Of a DNA stretch of 10,301 nt, positions 1-5,896 are shown in pieces. The DNA is from Gammaproteobacteria bacterium (GTDB lineage: Bacteria > Pseudomonadota > Gammaproteobacteria > SZUA-229): NCBI GenBank assembly GCA_026197015.1, contig JAPHRB010000169.1, forward strand, positions 1-10,301. The letters run 5' to 3'. The position numbers and the translations under genes were made by a program. Within the stretch, counting starts at the first letter, position 1. The number at the start of each line of letters is the position of its first letter. The notes below the pieces were generated by a model, which searched no databases, was not told the origin of the DNA, and worked only from the letters and a program-made list of their open reading frames with translations.

Positions 1-66
1 CGCAGACACGCTTCTTTAAACTACCTGACACCGGTAGAATACGAAGAAAAATATGCCTGCATTTAA
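1..66 (+). CDS. IS3-family transposase (OrfB), C-terminal end, partial
   Basis: Reading frame 1 from the window edge gives 21 residues and a TAA stop. It contains RRHASLNYLTPVEYE, which matches the conserved tail of IS3-family OrfB integrases (typically N-x-x-RRHSxLGYLSPxEYE), just after the DDE core. Only the very end is visible, so whether the transposase is intact upstream cannot be judged. It runs toward the minus-strand polymerase gene. The family call rests on a short but very characteristic stretch. Confidence 0.82.
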   Translation, partial: RRHASLNYLTPVEYEEKYACI

Positions 67-93
67 ATCGACCGTTTTATTGGGGGAAGCTCA
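1..93 (+). mobile_element. right end of an IS3-family insertion sequence, partial
   Basis: After the transposase stop come about 27 bp ending in GGGGGAAGCTCA at 82-93. This fits an IS3-family right terminal repeat, which usually lies a few tens of bp past orfB and ends in CA. The matching left end is outside the window, so the exact boundary and any target duplication cannot be verified. Sequence beyond 93 resembles the palindromic element at 1481-1533, as if the IS inserted into, or next to, a second copy of it. Confidence 0.6.
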
Positions 94-134
94 GAGCGCC
101 AAACAGCGGCGGTCTTTCCCCGAGGGAGATGTGC
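94..134. repeat. partial copy of palindromic element flanking the polymerase gene
   Basis: GGCGGTCTTTCCCCGAG at 108-124 matches GGCGCCCTTTCCCCGAG at 1511-1527 in 15 of 17 positions. It is followed by ATGTG at the same relative place, off by one base (129-133 versus 1533-1537). The other arm of the palindrome is absent here, and the apparent IS3 right end abuts it. The remaining sequence to 190 shows no gene; a 10-bp direct repeat TTAAATCGAC occurs at 63-72 and 191-200. Confidence 0.5.
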
Positions 135-190
135 CTTAACAGAGTAACTTATCTTGTTCCCATGCTCTGCGTGGCAAATCTTTGCAAACA

Positions 191-1441
191 TTAAATCGAC
201 TGCCTGTGCCCGCTGGGTTTCCATGAGGGGGCAATTACATTAGGCATTTCCGACTTATTTATTAATCGTCCCGGTCCTAATGTACATTCACCATATCGTT
301 TGTTAATTTCATCTGTCACTCCATCTATTTTTATTCTATTTTCACTGGTTTTTGATTCATCAAACAAATCCATCTGAGCATTTTCTCGCCCTGGGTTTAA
401 TGCGGTTATTTGCACCTGGGATATCGGTTGATTACTCCAGCACTCATTCAGCACAAACTGACATAAGCGAATTAATAACTGTGTATCATTTGTTGGGTAT
501 GCTGATTTTACTTTTCGCCCTATCCAGCTGTTATTTGTATGTAAACCAATAAAAAATTCTGACGCTTCAAAATGGTAACGCCTTAAACGTGCACTCACTC
601 TCACCGCCATATGAATTAAATAAGTTAACAATAAGTCTTTGTCCAGGGTATTTGGCGGTAAGACTTTTCCGTGACCTATGGATTTAGGATCAGCCACATC
701 CGGATGTAATGGTTCAGGGTCTTCACCCTGTGCCATATACCAGATACGCCTCCCGGGATTGCCAAAACGGCGCGCTAACTCACCGATAGGCAGGTTTTTC
801 ATATCACCGCATAGGAAGACCCCTCTTTCAGCTAAAAAACGCCCTACGCCTTTTGCAATGCCGCACAACTCTGTAACGGGAACATCCAGTAACTGCTGAC
901 GAGATTCCCAGGGAGGTATAATAGTAAATCCATCTGGTTTATTTAATTTAGCAGCATATTTAGCGGTCGTTTTATCTCCACTGATTCCAATAGAACAATG
1001 TAAACCCGATGCGTTATATACCGCTTTTTTTAATAATCGACCCATGCGCCCGGGTGAACCATGTAATTTCTGGCAGCGCGTCATATCAATAAACGCTTCA
1101 TCAACTGAAAATATTTCCATATCCGGGCAAATATTACTAATTGCCTGCATGATTTCACCTGAAGTTTGCGCATAAACATGAGGCCGAGATGGCCTTTGAA
1201 TTAAATCAGCATATAACTTGCGAGCTTCTTTCAATCGCATACCGGTTTTAATACCGTATGCTCTTGCTTCATACGAACTGGTAATAATACAGGTTCCCTG
1301 GTTACCGTTAGTAACCGCAACCGGGCGACCACGTAACTCTGGAAAATCACGTGCTTCAACTGCGGCAAAAAAACAGTTCATATCAACCAGAGCGATAGCT
1401 CGTTGCCAGTGAACGGGGCAGATTTTGTTAAAGTCATGCAT
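191..1441 (-). CDS. Y-family translesion DNA polymerase (DinB/UmuC-like)
   Basis: This 416-residue protein is an error-prone polymerase that copies past damaged template bases. The N-terminal catalytic palm starts with ALVDMNCFFAAVE, giving metal ligand D20 and likely steric-gate F25. SVDEAFIDM supplies the second acidic pair D114/E115. SYEARAYGIKTGM (56-68) is the fingers segment, and GIGISGDKTTAKYAAKLNKPDG-like residues follow near 150-171. The little-finger domain is followed by QMDLF at 356-360, a good beta-clamp-binding motif. The tail INKRYGECTLGPG is typical of cassette-borne Y-family enzymes. The N22 of DMN is UmuC-like, whereas the FFAAVE context is DinB-like, so I do not assign a symbol. 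The start follows AAAGG seven bases upstream. It lies 112 bp downstream of lexA on the same strand, suggesting SOS control, probably by read-through from the lexA promoter. Confidence 0.92.
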   Translation of the reverse strand: MHDFNKICPVHWQRAIALVDMNCFFAAVEARDFPELRGRPVAVTNGNQGTCIITSSYEARAYGIKTGMRLKEARKLYADLIQRPSRPHVYAQTSGEIMQAISNICPDMEIFSVDEAFIDMTRCQKLHGSPGRMGRLLKKAVYNASGLHCSIGISGDKTTAKYAAKLNKPDGFTIIPPWESRQQLLDVPVTELCGIAKGVGRFLAERGVFLCGDMKNLPIGELARRFGNPGRRIWYMAQGEDPEPLHPDVADPKSIGHGKVLPPNTLDKDLLLTYLIHMAVRVSARLRRYHFEASEFFIGLHTNNSWIGRKVKSAYPTNDTQLLIRLCQFVLNECWSNQPISQVQITALNPGRENAQMDLFDESKTSENRIKIDGVTDEINKRYGECTLGPGRLINKSEMPNVIAPSWKPSGHRQSI

Positions 1442-1480
1442 GATAAAACCTTTAACGAATTAGATGATTAAGCACTTGCC

Positions 1481-1533
1481 TGTCATGCTCGGGAAAGGTC
1501 GACGTTTTTTGGCGCCCTTTCCCCGAGCAGACA
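1481..1533. repeat. strong imperfect palindrome between lexA and the polymerase gene
   Basis: TGTC / GCTCGGG / AAAGG at 1481-1498 pairs with CCTTT / CCCGAGC / GACA at 1516-1533. This gives about 16 base pairs with small bulges and a 17-nt loop (1499-1515). No U-run follows on the minus strand, so it is not a classical terminator. It may act as a processing or stability element, or belong to a dispersed palindromic repeat family. Half of it recurs at 108-133. Confidence 0.7.
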
Positions 1534-1553
1534 TGTGTGGAAACATCTATGAA

Positions 1554-2150
1554 TTAGTAGGTACGCAGCGTTCCCACCAGAACCCCCTGAATCTGTACTC
1601 TATCTGCCGGATAAATCATTGGCTCCATTGTTGAATTAGCCGGTATAAGTTTGATGCGCCCGTGGGATAAAGGGCGGTAAATTTTTAAGGTCACTTCATA
1701 ACTATCTATTAATGCCACTACAACAGAATCTTTAGAAGCCGTACTACACGACTCAATAACCACCGTATCACCATCTAAAATACCCAGCTCAACCATCGAC
1801 TCACCATCCACTTTAAGTGCATAACGATTATCTCCCCCAAACATCTGGTTTAAGTTAATACCGTCATGACCTGCAATTGCCTCAATCGGCTGGCCTGCCG
1901 CAATTTTTCCTAACAGGGGAATCGACATAGCCTGCTCCATGTCATCGTCCGGTAAACGTAAACTTCGATGGGAGCCTTCTTCATTAAGCAAGTAACCCTT
2001 TTCTAATAACGCTTTAACATATCGATGTGCCGTGCCCTGCGACTGTATACCTATACCTTCGGCAATTTCAGGGTAAGTGGGGGCATGACCATTTCTTAAA
2101 ATATAAGCCTGTATATAATCAAGGGTACGCTGCTGGCTATGGGTTAACAT
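1554..2150 (-). CDS. lexA: LexA-type SOS repressor
   Basis: This 198-residue protein is a DNA-binding repressor that self-cleaves when RecA filaments form on damaged DNA. Residues 1-65 are the winged helix-turn-helix (SQQRTLDYIQAYI, APTYPEIAEGIGI). Cleavage would fall at A85-G86 in GKIAAGQP. The catalytic dyad is S118 (DGESMVELGILDGD) and K156 (VTLK). Length matches the family. The recognition helix SQGTAHRYVKAL differs from the E. coli SPNAAEEHLKAL at every position I recall as contacting the operator, implying a different DNA target. The polymerase gene follows on the same strand, and an AT-rich promoter with a TTCTC/GAGAA dyad precedes it. It could be the genome's only LexA or a second, cassette-linked paralogue; the window cannot tell. 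No UmuD-like short protein is present. Confidence 0.93.
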   Translation of the reverse strand: MLTHSQQRTLDYIQAYILRNGHAPTYPEIAEGIGIQSQGTAHRYVKALLEKGYLLNEEGSHRSLRLPDDDMEQAMSIPLLGKIAAGQPIEAIAGHDGINLNQMFGGDNRYALKVDGESMVELGILDGDTVVIESCSTASKDSVVVALIDSYEVTLKIYRPLSHGRIKLIPANSTMEPMIYPADRVQIQGVLVGTLRTY

Positions 2151-2154
2151 AATA

Positions 2155-2200
2155 TTCTCTAAACGTTCTCATTGGAGAAAGAATAGAGAATCTTTGAGAA
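2155..2200. promoter_or_regulatory. putative LexA operator: nested TTCTC/GAGAA dyad
   Basis: TTCTC at 2155-2159 and 2166-2170 mirrors GAGAA at 2175-2179 and 2186-2190 around one centre (2172/2173). The pattern is TTCTC-N6-TTCTC-N4-GAGAA-N6-GAGAA, with 13 of 18 positions symmetric. A further GAGAA lies at 2196-2200. Same-orientation copies are spaced 10-11 bp, one helical turn. The array covers the spacer, -10 and start of the lexA promoter. It is not the E. coli CTGT-N8-ACAG box. The copy nearest the gene may also serve as a weak ribosome-binding site. Confidence 0.6.
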
Positions 2201-2208
2201 AATATCAA
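2180..2208 (-). promoter_or_regulatory. predicted sigma-70 promoter of lexA
   Basis: Reading the minus strand, TTGATA (2208-2203) is separated by exactly 17 bp from TATTCT (2185-2180). Transcription would start near 2173, about 23 nt before the lexA start codon. It overlaps the GAGAA repeats, as expected for autorepression. Confidence 0.6.
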
Positions 2209-2250
2209 GTAATGATTCAGGTATTTACAAAGCAATTAGATATGCCAGAT

Positions 2251-2286
2251 AAAAAAGCCGTAATCACATGTAATTACGGCTTTTTT
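2251..2286. terminator. bidirectional intrinsic terminator
   Basis: AAAAAAGCCGTAAT at 2251-2264 is the exact reverse complement of ATTACGGCTTTTTT at 2273-2286, with loop CACATGTA. It has a U-run on either strand. It ends the cytochrome/FadL cluster 23 bp past its last stop codon and separates that cluster from lexA, which therefore needs its own promoter. Confidence 0.92.
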
Positions 2287-2309
2287 ACTGGTTTTATGAG
2301 TATTTATAT

Positions 2310-2777
2310 TTACGGTGCTGGTATAGCGTCAACCCTGTAAGCCTCATGACAGGCAACACAGTTTTGCATTAAAACAGCTAGCTGTTTTAAACTGGTAGCC
2401 GAATCACCTAACGCCTCAGCATCCATTGCCAGCTGATCAAATTTAGTATGAGTATCAAAACCCAGCTGTTTAAATTCCAGTGGCAATTTTTTCATCAATG
2501 AACCGGGTACAGCCGCCTGTGCTGCTCGGCCAACGTCTCTCGCCGCTTTTGCAACAGCTTCAGCATCATCTTCTGTTGCTGCCTGAACAATTTTCTGCGC
2601 AGCATCAAGAAACATTCGCATTTCAGTTAAAACCAGATCTCTTTCACCCTCTTCCAGCATTAATGACTGTCTGCCATCACTTGCCTGAATGGTTTCTCCG
2701 GAAATAATAAACTTATATGCCATAGCACCAACAACAATAAGCGCCGCCAACAATAAGGTCCAACATAATTTACACAT
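2310..2777 (-). CDS. membrane-anchored cytochrome c'-like monoheme protein
   Basis: This 155-residue protein has one hydrophobic N-terminal segment (about 5-24, LLLAALIVVGAMA) and no clear cleavage site, so it is probably anchored facing the periplasm. A mostly helical body carries CVACH at 140-144 for covalent heme c, only 11 residues from the C terminus. A C-terminal CxxCH on a four-helix bundle is the layout of cytochrome c'/c556. Such proteins act as small electron carriers or gas-ligand binders; the partner here is unknown. AAAGGA just upstream supports the start. An odd CxxC (C2-C5) sits at the extreme N terminus. It is the last gene of the cluster before the terminator. It resembles the protein at 4387-5025 in having the same CVACH near the end. 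Confidence 0.8.
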   Translation of the reverse strand: MCKLCWTLLLAALIVVGAMAYKFIISGETIQASDGRQSLMLEEGERDLVLTEMRMFLDAAQKIVQAATEDDAEAVAKAARDVGRAAQAAVPGSLMKKLPLEFKQLGFDTHTKFDQLAMDAEALGDSATSLKQLAVLMQNCVACHEAYRVDAIPAP

Positions 2778-2809
2778 AATTTTCCTTTTATATATTTAGT
2801 AATTAAAAC

Positions 2810-2837
2810 CCTGATAAGTACTTATGTACTTACCAGG
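2810..2837. other. hairpin overlapping the end of the small ORF
   Basis: CCTGATAAGTAC at 2810-2821 pairs with GTACTTACCAGG at 2826-2837, 11 of 12 positions, with loop TTAT. On the minus strand it is followed by GTTTTAATT. It spans the stop codon of the 27-codon ORF and lies 32 bp before the second cytochrome gene. It could be a weak terminator or an RNA-processing site that sets relative expression of the last gene. Confidence 0.5.
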
Positions 2838-2905
2838 TAAAAAATAATAAGCGCCGTAATAAACCATAAAATAGAGGCGATTATTTTCAGTTTTTTTTCT
2901 AACAT
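2822..2905 (-). CDS. small single-span membrane protein (27 residues), probable
   Basis: An ATG-to-TAA frame fits in the otherwise empty 156-bp gap between the DUF2892 gene and the second cytochrome gene. The product begins MLEKKLK and continues with about 18 hydrophobic residues (IIASILWFITALIIFYLV) before ending in ST. This is a clean positive-inside transmembrane helix. The nearest Shine-Dalgarno-like AAGGA is about 14 bases upstream of the ATG, farther than usual, which lowers confidence. Position in the cluster suggests a small accessory subunit. I do not recognise a family. Confidence 0.45.
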   Translation of the reverse strand: MLEKKLKIIASILWFITALIIFYLVST

Positions 2906-2933
2906 GAATAAGCTCGATTTCCTTATTGGCTCT

Positions 2934-3134
2934 TTAACAACAATTACCGTCTTTCACACCTGCCTTCTTTAAGATGCTAGATAAAGGGCAAAAATTTGTT
3001 AAACCACTTTGCGCCAGGTTAAGGCCGACAAATGCAGCCAGACCAATCCAGTAAGGATGCACAAAGTGTGACAGTGCAATACTAAGCAATATCATTATGC
3101 CAGCTACAAGATGAACGATTTTATCAACAGTCAT
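2934..3134 (-). CDS. DUF2892 / YgaP-like transmembrane domain protein
   Basis: This 66-residue inner-membrane protein has two predicted spans (about 6-24 and 28-44). The conserved segment NLAQSGLTNFCPLSSILKKAGV (about 39-60) matches the DUF2892 family, the membrane domain attached to a rhodanese in E. coli YgaP but found alone here. The FCP cysteine and a terminal GNCC are visible. In the family this domain is often linked to sulfur handling; whether that applies here is inference. AGGAGA precedes the start at good spacing, and only 15 bp separate it from the FadL-like gene, so the two are surely co-transcribed. Confidence 0.85.
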   Translation of the reverse strand: MTVDKIVHLVAGIMILLSIALSHFVHPYWIGLAAFVGLNLAQSGLTNFCPLSSILKKAGVKDGNCC

Positions 3135-3149
3135 ATTTTTTCTCCTGAA

Positions 3150-4298
3150 TTACATTTTATAAGATAATTGAAAATTAACTACATTCTGTTCCAGCTCAAT
3201 AACATTTCCTGACCCAGTATTAGACGTCAATTCATTATTAAATGCATGCAGATATGAAACTGAACCTTCAACACGTTTACCCAGCTTCTGGGTAACACCT
3301 AATGATATGTGTTTTTCTGTAATCGCCAGTGAACCAATATTATTGTCAACATCTTCTTCACCAATAGGTGATTCACCATAGTTAAAACCGGCACGTAATG
3401 TGGTTTTGTCACTGATCGCTTTTTGCACACCCAGTGCAAAAACGACCTGATCATCCCATCCAAAATTCATAACGCCAGGCCCTCCAGGTGTATCAAAGGC
3501 AACTTGATCCAGAACATCTGAAAAACCAATATATTTTATGTCGGCTTCAATCAATAAACCGTTACCCGGTTGATACGCCAGACCTATACTCAGCGTTTCC
3601 GGTGCATCCATTGTCATCGAATACGAACCTGCTGTGGTATTCCAGTCAAATGCCCCCATTGATTGTTTACTAACGTAGGACGCGCCAAGCTGCATGGCAT
3701 CACTTAACTTGTAAATCAAACCCAATGAAAGACCAAAACCATAAGCCTGATTTTGTGGTAAATGCATTAGTGAATTATCTATTGCCAGACTCTGGTAATC
3801 GATATTTAAAGCCGCACCTAATGCCAACTTGTCATTCATCTGATATGAAAAACCGGGGGCAATTTTATAGAACTGTTTGGTTGTCACTACACTCTGACTT
3901 CCGGGAGCGGCTGCCATAATATCTGCGAAATCTACACCCATACCAGATAAACCTGCCATACCCATACCGAAAGTTAGCTGCTCATTAATTTTCAAAGCAA
4001 CCGAACCTGATGGTATTAAGTATAAATCTGAATCACTATCTGTACCATTTGCCTTACGCGGTGGATTCAGAAAACCAAAACCCATATCAAAACGCACATC
4101 TTCGATATTTAACAACGAAAGTCCCGCCGGATTGGTTAATATAGTGCCACTATCCTGAGGTGCGGCAACAACCGCACCTGCCATTCCCCATTGCGTTGCG
4201 GAAACACCTAACATCTGGTCACCATTAGTTGCATATACAGCAGAAGTAGAGCTGACCAGCGCAGTAACCGCAGCTACTTTAATCAGTTTTTTATTCAT
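3150..4298 (-). CDS. FadL/OMPP1-family outer-membrane channel
   Basis: This 382-residue beta-barrel protein belongs to the family that brings hydrophobic molecules (long-chain fatty acids, aromatics, alkanes) across the outer membrane. MNKKLIKVAAVTALVSS and following residues form a signal peptide, cleaved after VYA to give a mature N terminus TNGDQ, like other members. The NPAGLS motif near the N terminus is diagnostic of FadL/TodX. The rest alternates as expected for barrel strands (for example TFGMGMAGLSGMGV, LSIGLAYQPG). I chose the ATG at 4298 because GAGG lies nine bases upstream. An ATG at 4313 would overlap that site and add MRFAI. The last residue is Met (QLSYKM), where outer-membrane barrels usually end in Phe. 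It lies between two cytochrome genes in one cluster. Confidence 0.9.
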   Translation of the reverse strand: MNKKLIKVAAVTALVSSTSAVYATNGDQMLGVSATQWGMAGAVVAAPQDSGTILTNPAGLSLLNIEDVRFDMGFGFLNPPRKANGTDSDSDLYLIPSGSVALKINEQLTFGMGMAGLSGMGVDFADIMAAAPGSQSVVTTKQFYKIAPGFSYQMNDKLALGAALNIDYQSLAIDNSLMHLPQNQAYGFGLSLGLIYKLSDAMQLGASYVSKQSMGAFDWNTTAGSYSMTMDAPETLSIGLAYQPGNGLLIEADIKYIGFSDVLDQVAFDTPGGPGVMNFGWDDQVVFALGVQKAISDKTTLRAGFNYGESPIGEEDVDNNIGSLAITEKHISLGVTQKLGKRVEGSVSYLHAFNNELTSNTGSGNVIELEQNVVNFQLSYKM

Positions 4299-4386
4299 TA
4301 TTGCAAACCTCATTAAATTATATTTTTTTGAACATTATTATTTCATTTACGTTATGACTACTTAAACAAACTTTAACTTAAGCTTT

Positions 4387-5025
4387 TTAACGTAAACGAT
4401 CTGAACGACCAGGTTGTCCTCTGAATACCTGATGACAGGCAACACAGCCTTCCGCAATTTTTCCCAGATAACTCGCCGCTTCACCGGTATTACCCTTATC
4501 TGCAGCAGCCGCAAGGCGTAAAGCATTACCTTCAACTAAATCATTAAAGCCAACCAGGCTAGCCAGACCTTCGTCATTAACATCCTTTTTTGCCATGTAA
4601 GGAATAAGACCACCTACAGGTAAACGATGATTTGCAAGACGTCGTGCAGAGTCAGCAGCCTGTTCAGTATTATCCGTTGCAAGACCAGAAACAATACTCT
4701 GATAATCAGACAGCACTTCATGCATAACCTGGCGTAATGTAAGTTGTTTGCTACGACGGCTATGACCTGACAAAATTTTCATCAATGCCATTTTTGTTTT
4801 TTTAGACAGACCTTGAACCTGTTTTTGTAAATCAGGTTTCATAAGTGCCATATCAGATTTCATAACTTTCTGCATTGCCATCATTGTTGGCTTATCCATC
4901 GCCTGACCATTTGCGTTTGCATAAACAGAACTGGCAGAAGTCATTAGAGCCATGACAAGGGTTAAATTTCTAATAACCTTAGCTGGCGACTTAAGTGTTA
5001 AATTGTTGATTGAGATCGATGTCAT
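4387..5025 (-). CDS. periplasmic cytochrome c'-like monoheme protein
   Basis: This 212-residue protein is first in the cluster. Residues 1-36 form a signal peptide with a long n-region (LTLVMALMTSASSVYA), cleaved before NANGQ. The mature part starts with a Met/Lys-rich stretch (about 44-95, many MxxM and Lys), then a helical domain. CVACH at 194-198 provides covalent heme c, followed by a short Arg-rich tail (GRSDRLR). The C-terminal heme motif again indicates a cytochrome c'/c556-type bundle. The Met/Lys-rich N-terminal extension is unusual for that family and could bind a metal or partner. GGAAG upstream supports the start. It diverges from the two-component genes across a 142-bp gap and precedes fadL by 88 bp. 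Confidence 0.8.
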   Translation of the reverse strand: MTSISINNLTLKSPAKVIRNLTLVMALMTSASSVYANANGQAMDKPTMMAMQKVMKSDMALMKPDLQKQVQGLSKKTKMALMKILSGHSRRSKQLTLRQVMHEVLSDYQSIVSGLATDNTEQAADSARRLANHRLPVGGLIPYMAKKDVNDEGLASLVGFNDLVEGNALRLAAAADKGNTGEAASYLGKIAEGCVACHQVFRGQPGRSDRLR

Positions 5026-5137
5026 ATGTTTTCTTCCGGTTTAGTATCAGGTGGTTGTATGCTACCTTTACTTAAAAAGATGCATGAATAGAGAATGAAG
5101 CAGAAATGTTTCTTTGTTATTACTAAAATTGAGTTAA

Positions 5138-5157
5138 ATGTAACAAATTGTAACAAA
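5138..5157. promoter_or_regulatory. tandem repeat, likely OmpR-family response-regulator site
   Basis: On the minus strand, TTTGTTACAA (5157-5148) is immediately followed by TTTGTTACAT (5147-5138), a 10-bp-period direct repeat. An opposite copy TTTGTTA occurs on the plus strand at 5113-5119. OmpR/PhoB-type regulators bind such tandem half-sites, and GTTACA recalls OmpR sites at ompF. It lies 10 bp before the response-regulator start codon and about 113 bp before the divergent cytochrome gene. Confidence 0.55.
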
Positions 5158-5167
5158 AGCCAGATTT

Positions 5168-5893
5168 ATGAGTCATTCAGACATCAAATTAGAAAAAATA
5201 CTTATCGTAGACGACGATAAAGCCTTATGTGAGCTGCTTCAGCGCTACTTATCTGATAACGGTTATACAACACAGTCTGCAAATGATGGAATAGAGATGT
5301 TTCAACTGCTTGAACAGTCAACGCCGGATATTATCATTCTAGATCTGATGCTACCGGGTGAAGACGGGCTGACACTTTCTAAAAAAATTCGCAGGCAAAG
5401 CAATACACCTATCATTATTCTATCGGCCCGAGGTGATGACGTAGACCGTATTGTAGGGCTCGAAGTTGGCGCTGATGATTATTTATCTAAACCATTCAAC
5501 CCAAGAGAACTATTGGCACGTATTCGCTCTGTTTTAAGACGTAGCAATACAGAACAGAATAAACCAGCAACCGATTCTGAAGATATAATATTTGATGATT
5601 ACCGCATGCTCACTCAAACCCGGCAATTATTTCTCAATGAAGAAGAAGTGTTATTAACAAGTGGTGAATTTACCTTATTAGAAGTATTTGCTAATAACCC
5701 CAACCGGGTACTAAACCGCGATTCATTATTACAGTTACTTAAGGGTTACGAACATCATCCCTATGATCGCAGCATTGACGTACGCATTACACGCCTGCGT
5801 CGTAAAATAGAAGCAGACCCGACCAAACCCGTTTTCATTCGCACTGTCTGGGGTAAAGGTTACCTGTTTACACCAAACCCTGAAGAACACTAG
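5168..5893 (+). CDS. OmpR-like two-component response regulator
   Basis: This 241-residue cytoplasmic transcription factor is activated by phosphorylation. The receiver domain (about 9-125) shows the acidic pocket ILIVDDD (D15-D17), phospho-acceptor D59 in LDLMLPGEDGL, switch S86 and K108 in DDYLSKPFNPRELLARI. These strings are closest to OmpR itself (VDRIVGLEVGADDY). The winged-helix output domain (about 140-235) has LTSGEFTLL, the recognition helix around RSIDVRITRLRRKIE (201-215) and the hairpin TVWGKGYLF. Length is the usual 240. No strong Shine-Dalgarno precedes the ATG, but the start fits the family N terminus. The kinase gene follows after 3 bp. It is divergent from the cytochrome/FadL cluster, its most obvious target along with its own promoter. 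Confidence 0.94.
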   Translation: MSHSDIKLEKILIVDDDKALCELLQRYLSDNGYTTQSANDGIEMFQLLEQSTPDIIILDLMLPGEDGLTLSKKIRRQSNTPIIILSARGDDVDRIVGLEVGADDYLSKPFNPRELLARIRSVLRRSNTEQNKPATDSEDIIFDDYRMLTQTRQLFLNEEEVLLTSGEFTLLEVFANNPNRVLNRDSLLQLLKGYEHHPYDRSIDVRITRLRRKIEADPTKPVFIRTVWGKGYLFTPNPEEH

Positions 5894-5896
5894 TTT

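Noticed and set aside
191..200. TTAAATCGAC direct repeat (63-72 and 191-200) as a target-site duplication
   Set aside because: IS3-family elements duplicate 3-5 bp, the first copy is inside the element, and neither copy sits at the inferred IS border.
1470..1545. Integron attC site as explanation of the lexA-polymerase palindrome
   Set aside because: The palindrome shape is suggestive, but no RYYYAAC / GTTRRRY core pair flanks it at the required places. The copy near 108-133 also lacks one.
2155..2159. Treating all TTCTC/GAGAA copies as mere ribosome-binding-site noise
   Set aside because: The copy nearest lexA may be a weak Shine-Dalgarno, but the other four lie upstream of or around the transcription start and keep mirror symmetry with it.
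4317..4345. Perfect TATAAT at 4317-4322 as a promoter for the FadL-like gene
   Set aside because: Transcription would start at or inside the Shine-Dalgarno GAGG at 4308-4311, and no -35 is visible. Chance in an AT-rich gap is likelier.
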